Of a stretch of DNA of 8,289 nt, positions 1 to 6,192 are shown piece after piece. The notes under the pieces were generated by a model. That model did not search any database. It had not been told where the DNA came from and was given only the letters and a program-made list of their open reading frames with translations. Both the position numbers and the translations under genes were made by a program. Each line of letters begins with the position of its first letter. Position 1 is the stretch's first letter. The stretch comes from an uncultured Roseburia sp. (lineage in GTDB: Bacteria; Bacillota; Clostridia; Lachnospirales; Lachnospiraceae), in NCBI GenBank assembly GCA_934307185.1, contig CAKRCJ010000085.1:1-8289 (forward strand), written 5' to 3'.

Positions 1-14
1 GAAAAATTTGACAT

Positions 15-54
15 AAAAAATGCAGGTTTTATGCGACCTGCGATAACTTTTTTT
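15..54. terminator. Possible bidirectional intrinsic terminator
   Basis: GCAGGT (22-27) pairs with ACCTGC (36-41) around an 8-nt loop. A run of seven T (48-54) follows on the plus strand, but six bases after the stem. On the minus strand a run of six T (15-20) follows the stem almost directly. It could end a gene lying left of the window, or serve both directions. The stem is only six pairs, so this is a moderate call. Confidence 0.4.
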
Positions 55-188
55 AATATTCAACTGTCAAACTCCCGGCTTTGTTGTATGTCCTGATTTT
101 ATTGTCTGCAAAGAAAGAAAAAATATGTTGGAAATTTATGGGCATTTCAGAAAAAGTGAAAAATGAAAAGAAAAATTTGGAAATTGTA

Positions 189-217
189 TTGACAATAGTA
201 TTTATGTATGCTTTACT
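189..217 (+). promoter_or_regulatory. Strong vegetative promoter for the leader/exporter unit
   Basis: A perfect -35 box TTGACA (189-194) is followed after 17 bp by TTTACT (212-217). That box is preceded directly by TGC (209-211), giving an extended -10. Predicted transcription start is near 224, leaving a 5' UTR of about 80 nt before the small ORF at 307. It is the best sigma-A-type promoter I see upstream of the ABC exporter genes. Confidence 0.65.
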
Positions 218-229
218 AGGATAGTAAGC
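210..229. promoter_or_regulatory. Imperfect dyad over the -10 box and start site, possible operator
   Basis: GCTTTACTA (210-218) and TAGTAAGC (222-229) are inverted copies with one extra T in the left arm, separated by GGA. The dyad covers the -10 box and the predicted transcription start, where repressors commonly bind. No regulator gene is in the window and I do not recognise the motif, so the operator role is inference. Confidence 0.3.
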
Positions 230-306
230 TAAATTGCAAGCGAATTTGGACTGCATGAATAGGTGTAGTTTATAATTGCAAAATTTTAAGAAAGAGAGGT
301 AATATT

Positions 307-378
307 ATGATTCAGTTTACAACAGACAACGCAACAGTAAAAAATCATATTGAGAATTACCTCGGTAAGCTTTTCTAG
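307..378 (+). CDS. 23-residue small ORF, probable leader peptide of the exporter operon
   Basis: ATG at 307 is preceded by GAGGT (296-300) at 6-nt spacing, a good Shine-Dalgarno. It encodes 23 residues beginning MIQFTTDNAT and ending ENYLGKLF, with TAG at 376-378. There is no signal peptide or membrane segment. The C-terminal half could form a short amphipathic helix (V11, I15, L19, L22, F23 on one face). It lies between a strong promoter and a strong terminator, 36 bp before the terminator stem, and 265 bp upstream of a heterodimeric multidrug exporter. In B. subtilis the leader peptide gene bmrB occupies the same place before bmrCD and controls it by ribosome-mediated attenuation. I do not recognise the peptide sequence itself. 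A free-standing small protein is the alternative. Confidence 0.6.
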   Translation: MIQFTTDNATVKNHIENYLGKLF

Positions 379-413
379 GCAGCAGTTTATTACTATATGA
401 ATAAGAGTGAGTT

Positions 414-442
414 GTCCGTGGTGTATTCGCCACGGACTTTTT
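414..442 (+). terminator. Strong intrinsic terminator 1 after the leader ORF
   Basis: GTCCGTGGTG (414-423) pairs with CGCCACGGAC (428-437) as a ten-pair stem with one G-U and a TATT tetraloop, followed directly by five T (438-442). It would stop most transcripts 36-64 nt after the leader stop codon unless antitermination occurs. Confidence 0.85.
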
Positions 443-466
443 ATGTTTTTAGATAGGGGAACGGAT

Positions 467-505
467 AAATGCGCTTCGTGGTGAATACTGTGGGGCGCAT
501 TTTTT
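467..505 (+). terminator. Intrinsic terminator 2, tandem with terminator 1
   Basis: AAATGCGC (467-474) pairs with GCGCATTT (495-502). The stem can extend inward through 475-482 and 487-494 using several G-U pairs to a GAAT tetraloop. Six T (500-505) close the 3' side. Its inner arm contains CGTGGTG (477-483), a direct repeat of the terminator 1 arm (417-423), so it can also pair with the 3' half of terminator 1. Confidence 0.65.
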
Positions 506-643
506 GTGTTATGGGGAAAGTGCGGCTGAGTTTGTTTTAGTAATACAAAAAAATGACATGGAAGCTTGAACGTTCACAGAGTGGTGCTGCAAAAAAATTA
601 TCGAGGATTCGAAAAAAACAATGGAGATATTATAGGAGGATTT

Positions 644-2365
644 ATGAAGAAGTTAAGCAGTTATATCGGGCGTTACTGGTATGGTTATGTGTTTGCAGTT
701 GCAAGCATGTTTATCGCGATTGCGCTTGATATGTTATATCCAAAAATCACACAGAACATTGTTGACAATGTTATTTTAGGCGGAAAGTTAGAGCTTTTAA
801 CGAAGCTTTTGATTGGAATTGTATTAGTCGGAATAGGGCGAAGTATTTTCGGCTACTGTAAGGAATTTACATTTGATTATCTTTCCTCAAAAATCGGCGC
901 AGAGATGCGAAAAGATTTATTTAACCACATTCAGACATTATCCATGCGATATTTTGATGATACGAATACCGGAGAGCTGATGGCAAGGGTAAAAGATGAT
1001 GTGGATAAAATCCAGAATGCATTAGGCTATGTGGGAATGTTATTAATTGAAGTAACTGTTCATGTAATATTTGTTTTATACTGCATGTTTTCCCTGAACT
1101 GGAAAATGACGTTTCTGCCGCTTGCCGTCATGCTTTCCTGTGCAATCGTGGCAATTGTCATGGAGCGAAAATTAGACAAAGTTTATGAGGATATCAGTGA
1201 GGAAAATGCAGTTCTTACTACAGTTGCAGAGGAAAATCTTGCCGGTGTCCGCACGGTAAAAGCATTTGCGAGAGAAGATTATGAGATTAAAAAGTTTTTA
1301 TCCCATAATGAGCGTTATTATAATCTGAATATCACACAGTCCAAAATATTGGTCCGCTATTATCCGTTATTTCAGTTTGTCGGAAAAGCACTTCCGGTTG
1401 CAACAACTATTCTCGGCGGAATTTCCGTCATGAATGGAAACATGTCACTGGGCGCGCTGGTTGCGTATGTGGAATACAGCAGAAACTGCACCTGGCCAAT
1501 GGAAATGATGGGCTGGCTGACAAACGATTTGTCTTCCGCGGTTGCATCTTATAAAAAAATTAAAAAGATTTATGAAGTAAAACCGGAAATTGAAGATGCA
1601 AAAGATGCGGTAGAATTAGAAAAAGTCAGTGGAAAAGTGGATTTTGAGCATGTATCTTTTGAACTCGATGGAAAGCAGATTTTATCGGATATCAGTTTTT
1701 CAGTAGAAGCAGGGAAAACGCTTGGAATAATGGGTGCAACCGGTTCTGGTAAATCTTCCATTATAAATATGCTGCACCGTTTTTATGATACGACAGCAGG
1801 AAGCGTGAAACTGGACGGAATAGATATTAAAAAGTTATCCTTAAGACAGCTTCGCAGAAGCGTTTCTGTAGTATTACAGGATGTGTTCCTGTTTTCCGAT
1901 ACCATCGAAGAAAATATCAAAATGGGAAAACGTAATTCCATGCAGTTAGACGAAATCCGTCTTGCAGCAAAAGATGCGCAGGCGAGCAGCTTTATTGAAA
2001 AAATGGATGAACAGTACGAGACAGTTATCGGAGAAAGAGGTGTCGGACTTTCCGGCGGACAGAAGCAGCGTATCAGCATTGCGCGCGCTCTGTCAAAGCA
2101 CAGTCCGGTTCTTGTGATGGACGACTCCACTTCTGCACTTGATATGGAGACGGAGCATGAAATCCAGAAGACATTAAACAGTCTTACCGATACGACAAAA
2201 ATCATCATCGCACACCGTATTTCCGCTGTGTGTCATGCCGATGAAATTATTTATTTACAGGACGGAAAAATTGCAGAGCGCGGAACACATGAAGAACTTC
2301 TTGCAAAAAAAGGACTGTATTACGATACTTATATGGCGCAGTATGGAAGATATCTGGCGTCATAG
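644..2365 (+). CDS. Heterodimeric ABC multidrug exporter, subunit with degenerate Walker B (BmrC/TM287-like)
   Basis: A 573-residue half-transporter with an N-terminal type-1 exporter membrane domain (about 1-310, six predicted helices near 12-32, 51-71, 127-147, 153-173, 240-262 and 268-290) and a C-terminal ATPase domain. Visible motifs: Walker A GATGSGKS (364-371), Q-loop Q412, signature LSGGQ (469-473), Walker B ending D493, H-loop H524. The residue after the Walker B aspartate is D494, not the catalytic glutamate. This is the hallmark of the degenerate-site subunit in heterodimeric exporters such as TM287/288, BmrCD and LmrCD. It should pair with the next gene in the cytoplasmic membrane and export hydrophobic drugs or lipid-like compounds; substrate unknown. 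I chose ATG 644 because AGGAGG (634-639) precedes it; the longer frame from TTG 566 lacks a ribosome binding site. Transcription probably reads through the two upstream terminators. Confidence 0.9.
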   Translation: MKKLSSYIGRYWYGYVFAVASMFIAIALDMLYPKITQNIVDNVILGGKLELLTKLLIGIVLVGIGRSIFGYCKEFTFDYLSSKIGAEMRKDLFNHIQTLSMRYFDDTNTGELMARVKDDVDKIQNALGYVGMLLIEVTVHVIFVLYCMFSLNWKMTFLPLAVMLSCAIVAIVMERKLDKVYEDISEENAVLTTVAEENLAGVRTVKAFAREDYEIKKFLSHNERYYNLNITQSKILVRYYPLFQFVGKALPVATTILGGISVMNGNMSLGALVAYVEYSRNCTWPMEMMGWLTNDLSSAVASYKKIKKIYEVKPEIEDAKDAVELEKVSGKVDFEHVSFELDGKQILSDISFSVEAGKTLGIMGATGSGKSSIINMLHRFYDTTAGSVKLDGIDIKKLSLRQLRRSVSVVLQDVFLFSDTIEENIKMGKRNSMQLDEIRLAAKDAQASSFIEKMDEQYETVIGERGVGLSGGQKQRISIARALSKHSPVLVMDDSTSALDMETEHEIQKTLNSLTDTTKIIIAHRISAVCHADEIIYLQDGKIAERGTHEELLAKKGLYYDTYMAQYGRYLAS

Positions 2366-2393
2366 AAAAAATTACAATAAAAAGGAGATTATC

Positions 2394-4196
2394 ATGGCAG
2401 TAAATTCATTTCGTGAAGACGAATATATGGAAAACACCGACAAAAAGAAGATTTTAAGCCGTCTGCTTTCCTATTTACTTGATTATAAACTGGCAATCAT
2501 TGGTGTTTTAATCTGCATGGGAATTACCGTTTTAATTACGCTGGTAAACCCGCTGCTGATTGAAGAAGCGATTGACCATTATATTGCGCAGTCTGATTTA
2601 AAAGGACTGATAATGCTTGGAATTTTTGCACTTATATTAAACATTCTTTTTATCATTCTGGTAAAAGTAAGAATGTACAGCATGTCTGTGATTTCCAATA
2701 AAATATTGTTAAAAATCAGACAGGATTTATACGAACATATCCAGACGTTGTCATTTTCTTTTTTTGACAGCAGACCAACCGGAAAAATTCTTGCGCGGAT
2801 TATCGGAGACGTAAACTCTTTAAAAGATGTCTTGACAAATATGGTTACCACCTTAATCCCGGAATTTATTACGGTAATCGGCGTTGTTGTCATTATGATG
2901 GTAAAAGACTGGCGTCTGGCGCTTGCATCATTAAGCACCATTCCACTTATGGTTGCAGGTATTTTTTTCGTACAGAAGATGTCACATAAAAGATGGCAGA
3001 TTTTCCGTAAAAAATCCTCAAACTTAAATGCCTATGTGCATGAGGATATTGCAGGAATGAATGTCGTGCAGAGCTTTGGTGCGGAGGGTGAGACAAAAGA
3101 AATTTTTGAAAATCTGACGGATGAGCACCGGAAATCGTTTGTAGATGCAGTTATTTATGCAGATATGTTTGGACCGGTCATTGATTTCTGCTGGGGAATT
3201 GGAGCGATGATGCTTTATCTGGTTGGTATCCGTTTCTTAGGTTTTGAAAAAGTATCGGTCGGACTTTTAGTTGCGTTCGGAAGTTACATTAACATGTTCT
3301 GGAACCCGATTATGAACTTAAGTAACTTTTACAATAACCTTGTGACAAACCTGACCGCGGCAGAGCGTATCTTTGATATTTTGGATACAAAACCGGATAT
3401 CACAGATGCAGAAGATGTGGAGGAGCTTCCAAAAGTGAAGGGTGAAGTGACATTTTCGCATGTTGGCTTTACCTATGACAGGGGAACACCGGCGGAGACA
3501 AAGGTATTAGAGGATGTGAACTTTGTTGTAAAACCGGGTGAAACGATTGCACTTGTCGGTCCGACAGGAGCAGGAAAAACCACAATTGTAAACCTTATCA
3601 GCCGTTTTTACGATATCGAACAGGGAAAAATATTAATTGACGGACACGACCTCACAAAAGTTTCCATGAACAGTTTGAGAAGGCAGATGGGTGTGATGAC
3701 GCAGGATAATTTCATTTTCCAGGGAACAGTCCGGGACAACATTTTATATGGAAAACTTGATGCCACAGAGGAAGAAGTAATTGCTGCCGCAAAAGCAGTC
3801 AATGCCCATGATTTTATTATGAAAATGGAAAAAGGCTACGACACCGAATTAAAAGAGCATGGCGCAGGACTTTCTATCGGACAGCGGCAGTTGATTGCGT
3901 TTGCAAGAACAATGGTTTCCATGCCGAAAATTCTCATTTTGGACGAGGCAACCTCAAGCATCGATACGCATACGGAAATTTTAGTGCAGAAAGGAATCGA
4001 GGCATTGCTTGCCGGAAGAACCAGCTTTGTCATTGCACACCGTCTGTCGACTATTCAGAATGCGGACCGTATTTTTGTCATTGATAAGGGCGGTATTTTA
4101 GAACAGGGCAGTCCGGCAGAGCTTATGGAGAAAAAGGGTGCTTACTATAAACTTTATATGGCGCAGTTTGCGGAGCTTGGGGGAAAAGAAATTTAA
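2394..4196 (+). CDS. Heterodimeric ABC multidrug exporter, catalytic subunit (BmrD/TM288-like)
   Basis: A 600-residue half-transporter. After a charged N-terminal stretch of about 30 residues, the six-helix membrane domain runs to about 335 (helices near 34-56, 70-92, 150-171, 174-194, 260-282, 286-305), followed by the ATPase domain. Motifs: Walker A GPTGAGKT (389-396), Q437, signature LSIGQ (493-497), Walker B ILILDE with catalytic E518, and H549. It keeps the catalytic glutamate but its signature departs from LSGGQ at the third position. This complements its partner: one normal ATP site (this Walker A/B with the partner's LSGGQ) and one degenerate site. ATG 2394 has AAGGAG (2382-2387) at 6-nt spacing and lies 28 bp after the previous stop, so the two genes are co-transcribed. 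An in-frame ATG at 2235 lies inside the previous gene and was rejected. Confidence 0.92.
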   Translation: MAVNSFREDEYMENTDKKKILSRLLSYLLDYKLAIIGVLICMGITVLITLVNPLLIEEAIDHYIAQSDLKGLIMLGIFALILNILFIILVKVRMYSMSVISNKILLKIRQDLYEHIQTLSFSFFDSRPTGKILARIIGDVNSLKDVLTNMVTTLIPEFITVIGVVVIMMVKDWRLALASLSTIPLMVAGIFFVQKMSHKRWQIFRKKSSNLNAYVHEDIAGMNVVQSFGAEGETKEIFENLTDEHRKSFVDAVIYADMFGPVIDFCWGIGAMMLYLVGIRFLGFEKVSVGLLVAFGSYINMFWNPIMNLSNFYNNLVTNLTAAERIFDILDTKPDITDAEDVEELPKVKGEVTFSHVGFTYDRGTPAETKVLEDVNFVVKPGETIALVGPTGAGKTTIVNLISRFYDIEQGKILIDGHDLTKVSMNSLRRQMGVMTQDNFIFQGTVRDNILYGKLDATEEEVIAAAKAVNAHDFIMKMEKGYDTELKEHGAGLSIGQRQLIAFARTMVSMPKILILDEATSSIDTHTEILVQKGIEALLAGRTSFVIAHRLSTIQNADRIFVIDKGGILEQGSPAELMEKKGAYYKLYMAQFAELGGKEI

Positions 4197-4197
4197 C

Positions 4198-4220
4198 GAA
4201 AGTTGAAAAATATAACTTTT
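4198..4220 (+). terminator. Weak AT-rich hairpin after the exporter operon
   Basis: AAAGTT (4199-4204) pairs with AACTTT (4214-4219), with a possible outer G-T pair (4198/4220), starting two bases after the exporter stop codon. The stem is AT-rich and no separate T-run follows, so it would be a poor terminator. It is the only candidate found for the end of the exporter transcript. Confidence 0.25.
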
Positions 4221-4242
4221 AATAGATTTCATATTTGGTCAT
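4219..4242 (-). pseudogene. Seven-codon 5' remnant of a RelE/YafQ-type toxin gene
   Basis: On the minus strand the antitoxin stop codon overlaps an ATG in the classic ATGA arrangement (4242-4239). The new frame reads MTKYEIY then TAA. RelE/YafQ-type toxins following DinJ/RelB antitoxins often start with M-K/T-K-Y-E-I and use this same overlap. The rest of the toxin is absent: the exporter operon ends only 22 bp further on. Identification rests on seven residues plus position, so it depends on the antitoxin call. Confidence 0.5.
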
Positions 4243-4412
4243 GAGTCAAGGTCTGCGAATAACTCATCAACATCATGATAACCTTTGACAGAAGAGTCTT
4301 TCGCAATCCTTTCTGCCTCAAGCATAGCAGAGACGGTTTCTTTGTTTGGAACAGCTTCGGTAATTTTAAAGGGTATGCCACGTTCCCGGAGAGATTGACG
4401 CACGAAAATATC
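4239..4412 (-). pseudogene. C-terminal fragment of a RelB/DinJ-family antitoxin
   Basis: The last 57 residues of a minus-strand frame start DIFVRQSLRERGIPF, continue with PNKETVSAMLEAERIAKD, and end with GYHDVDELFADLDS. These are characteristic of DinJ/RelB antitoxins, whose C-terminus wraps and neutralises a RelE/YafQ toxin. An intact antitoxin has about 35 more residues forming a ribbon-helix-helix DNA-binding domain, ending in a phrase like TTAFNIFVRQ. Here the frame stays open upstream to an ATG at 4622, but those residues (71 codons) do not resemble that domain, so the DNA-binding half seems lost or replaced. With the toxin also cut to seven codons, the module is dead as a toxin-antitoxin system. 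An antitoxin fragment lacking the DNA-binding domain could in principle still bind a related toxin; that is speculation. Confidence 0.7.
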
Positions 4413-4652
4413 AATATACTGCACAAATAAAGTGCTAAAATGTGTCTTTGTTGCAGGGCGATTCACTTTCTGCTTTACTTTTACAACTATCTCACAGGAA
4501 GTCATAACAAACTCCGGGCTTTTTACCATAGGATATGCATTTCCTGAAAAAATGTGCCGGAGAAAAATTGGATTATGACTAGGAAAAATATTTTGCATGG
4601 ACGATAAATTTGAATTTTTCAATCAAAAAAATGTATTGTAAAGGAGATAACG

Positions 4653-5183
4653 ATGATGAATTTAATGTATAATGACCTCACAATCCGAAATGCCACACCG
4701 GGTGATGCGGCAATACTCTGCCAGTGGTGGAATGACGGAGCTGTCATGGAGCATGCCGGTTTTCCAAATGGAATTGGGACGACCGAAGAAGAAATTGCAG
4801 AAAAAATCCGAAACGAAAACGAACATACGTGGCGCAGACTACTGATTTTTCACGGGGAAAAGCCAATAGGTGAGATGTGCTATGTTGACAAAGGAGAGAA
4901 TGTATGCGAGATAGGTATTAAAATCTGCGAGAAAGAGTATCAGAATAAAGGGCTTGGAAAAATAGTATTAAGTATGCTCTTCGAGGAGTTATTTGGCATG
5001 GGATTTGAAAAAATTATTTTGGATACAATGCTTGAAAATAAAAGGGCACAGCATGTGTATGAGGAGCTTGGATTTCGTAATGTCTGTGTCCATGAAAATG
5101 CGTGGAAGGACCAGATGGGAAAGCTTCGGACGGTGCTCGATTATGAAATGAAGATGGAGGAGTTTTGCAGTTATCTAAAATGA
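4653..5183 (+). CDS. GNAT-family N-acetyltransferase (RimJ/RimL-like)
   Basis: A 176-residue, single-domain GNAT acetyltransferase that would transfer an acetyl group from acetyl-CoA to an amine; acceptor unknown. Visible features: an N-terminal strand and helix (LTIRNATPGDAAILCQWWND, 9-28) typical of the RimJ/RimL group, the acetyl-CoA loop QNKGLGK (97-103), and the C-terminal motif LENKRAQHVYEELGF (127-141) with N129 and Y136 in the usual cofactor-side positions. ATG 4653 has AAGGAG (4641-4646) at 6-nt spacing; ATG 4656 also fits. It is the first gene of a tight four-gene operon, and the next gene begins 27 bp after its stop. Aminoglycoside 6'-acetyltransferases belong to the same broad group, but so do many ribosomal-protein and metabolite acetylases, so the substrate is open. 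Confidence 0.85.
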   Translation: MMNLMYNDLTIRNATPGDAAILCQWWNDGAVMEHAGFPNGIGTTEEEIAEKIRNENEHTWRRLLIFHGEKPIGEMCYVDKGENVCEIGIKICEKEYQNKGLGKIVLSMLFEELFGMGFEKIILDTMLENKRAQHVYEELGFRNVCVHENAWKDQMGKLRTVLDYEMKMEEFCSYLK

Positions 5184-5210
5184 AACATGTACAAAAGGAG
5201 AAAAAAGAAA

Positions 5211-5597
5211 ATGGAATGGAAAGAATTATATGATGCAGCGAAAGCGGTTCAGAATGACCGTGATATTTCAAAATTAATCAGTGCAGGCGGTGTTGCAGCA
5301 GCAGTGGAGTCTGCTTCCGGGAAAATTTATACCGGAGTCTGTGTGGATACTGCATGCACACTTGGAATTTGTGCGGAGCGGAATGCTATTTTTAATATGA
5401 TTACAAATGGTGAAGATAAAATCAAAAGAGTGCTCGCACTCATGGGCAATGGAAAAACAGGAGCGCCTTGCGGTGCATGCCGGGAGTTTATGGTGCAGCT
5501 TATGCCGGACGATTATAAAAGCATTGAAATTATGCTGGATTATGAGGCAGGTAAAGTCGTTACACTTGGAGAGCTGACGCCGGAGTGGTGGATTTAA
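5211..5597 (+). CDS. Cytidine deaminase-fold enzyme, blasticidin-S-deaminase-like
   Basis: A 128-residue zinc deaminase. The signature CAER (54-57) supplies zinc ligand C54 and proton-shuttle E56; PCGAC (86-90) supplies C87 and C90. Three-cysteine zinc binding is typical of tetrameric cytidine deaminases and blasticidin-S deaminase. In cytidine deaminases the strand before CAE carries an N-x-E-N motif that holds the ribose; here that stretch reads TGVCVDTACTLGICAER (41-57) with no N-x-E-N. Length and ligand spacing are closer to blasticidin-S deaminase, whose fold and size (about 130 residues) match. Hydrolytic deamination of a cytosine-like base is a safe call; the substrate is not. Start ATG 5211 has AAGGAG (5195-5200); an ATG at 5187 would put that Shine-Dalgarno inside the gene. 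It lies between two acetyltransferases in one operon. Confidence 0.82.
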   Translation: MEWKELYDAAKAVQNDRDISKLISAGGVAAAVESASGKIYTGVCVDTACTLGICAERNAIFNMITNGEDKIKRVLALMGNGKTGAPCGACREFMVQLMPDDYKSIEIMLDYEAGKVVTLGELTPEWWI

Positions 5598-5631
5598 TTA
5601 TCGAAAACGCTGAGAAAAAGGGGAAATTTTA

Positions 5632-6171
5632 ATGTTTACAATCAGAAGAATTACCGAAGAAAACAAGGCTGATATCAATCTTTCAAATGAAACATTTCCA
5701 GTCTGGGGAAAAATGATACCTTTTTTTGATGGAAAAATATGGTCTTATCAGACCGAAAAATTCCCAGAGGAAAAACAGTACGAGATGTGTTTCCCCAATT
5801 TTGAGAATGACTTTGATGCAATGAAAAAAGAGTATTTCTTTGCAGGGGCATATAATGATAGGAAAGAATGTATCGGACTGGCAGTATATAAAAAAGACTG
5901 GTTTGATTACCTGTATCTGGATGATTTAAAAGTAAAGCATGATTATCGCGGCAAAGGTATAGGAAAGATGCTTATTGAAGAGGGAAAACAAATTGCACTG
6001 GAAAATGGATATCATGGGATTTATACGATAGGTCAGGACAACAATCTGTCAGCCTGTCTTTTTTACATTCATAATGGGTTTGTGATTGGCGGATTAAATA
6101 CGCAGGTTTATAAAGGAACGAAGCAGGAAGGAAAAAGCGATATTTATTTTTATCTGGATGTTCAAAAATGA
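5632..6171 (+). CDS. GNAT acetyltransferase, streptothricin acetyltransferase (SatA)-like
   Basis: A 179-residue GNAT enzyme. The acetyl-CoA loop is RGKGIGK (106-112). The C-terminal stretch QDNNLSACLFYIHNGF (135-150), followed by IGGLNTQVYKGT (152-163) and an aromatic IYFYLD ending, follows the layout of streptothricin acetyltransferases (T-Q-x-N-N-x-x-A-C-x-x-Y-x-x-x-G-F-x-x-G-G). The N-terminus, with GKMIPFFDGKIWSY (26-39), is also shared with Gram-positive SatA-like proteins as I recall them. Such enzymes acetylate the beta-lysine amine of streptothricin, but this subgroup is widespread in Clostridia without proven substrates. Start ATG 5632 has AAGGGG (5619-5624 region) upstream, and the gap to the deaminase stop is 34 bp. 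Family is firm; antibiotic specificity is inferred. Confidence 0.85.
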   Translation: MFTIRRITEENKADINLSNETFPVWGKMIPFFDGKIWSYQTEKFPEEKQYEMCFPNFENDFDAMKKEYFFAGAYNDRKECIGLAVYKKDWFDYLYLDDLKVKHDYRGKGIGKMLIEEGKQIALENGYHGIYTIGQDNNLSACLFYIHNGFVIGGLNTQVYKGTKQEGKSDIYFYLDVQK

Positions 6172-6192
6172 AAAAATAAAGGGAGCAAAAAA

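Larger units (their letters stand above)
357..505 (+). promoter_or_regulatory. Putative tandem transcription attenuator of the ABC exporter operon
   Basis: The leader RNA holds competing structures. ACCTCGGTAA (359-368, leader codons 18-21) can pair with TTGTCCGTGGT (412-422), the 5' arm of the first terminator, with one mismatch and one bulge. Separately, 423-436 can pair with 475-488 over 14 contiguous pairs including two G-U, using the 3' arm of terminator 1 and the 5' arm of terminator 2. A ribosome finishing the small ORF would cover 359-368 and let terminator 1 form. A ribosome stalled early would leave 359-368 free to block it. The pairings are read directly from the sequence; the regulatory mechanism is inferred. 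Confidence 0.45.

Noticed and set aside
53..256. 67-codon minus-strand frame over the leader promoter region
   Set aside because: It is AT-rich with low-complexity phenylalanine/serine content and no recognisable domain, and it overlaps a well-formed plus-strand promoter.
566..643. 26-codon N-terminal extension of the first ABC subunit starting at TTG
   Set aside because: There is no ribosome binding site, the extension does not look like exporter sequence, and ATG 644 has a clear AGGAGG.
2235..2393. 53-codon N-terminal extension of the second ABC subunit
   Set aside because: It lies inside the coding end of the first subunit in another frame; ATG 2394 has a strong Shine-Dalgarno and gives normal family length.
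4413..4622. Upstream 70 codons of the antitoxin frame as a genuine N-terminus
   Set aside because: They lack ribbon-helix-helix features and family resemblance, so I treat only the last 57 codons as homologous.
4610..4639. TTGAAT/TATTGT as a promoter for the GNAT-deaminase operon
   Set aside because: The -10 would place the transcription start inside the ribosome binding site of the first gene. I see no convincing promoter for this operon in the sequence.
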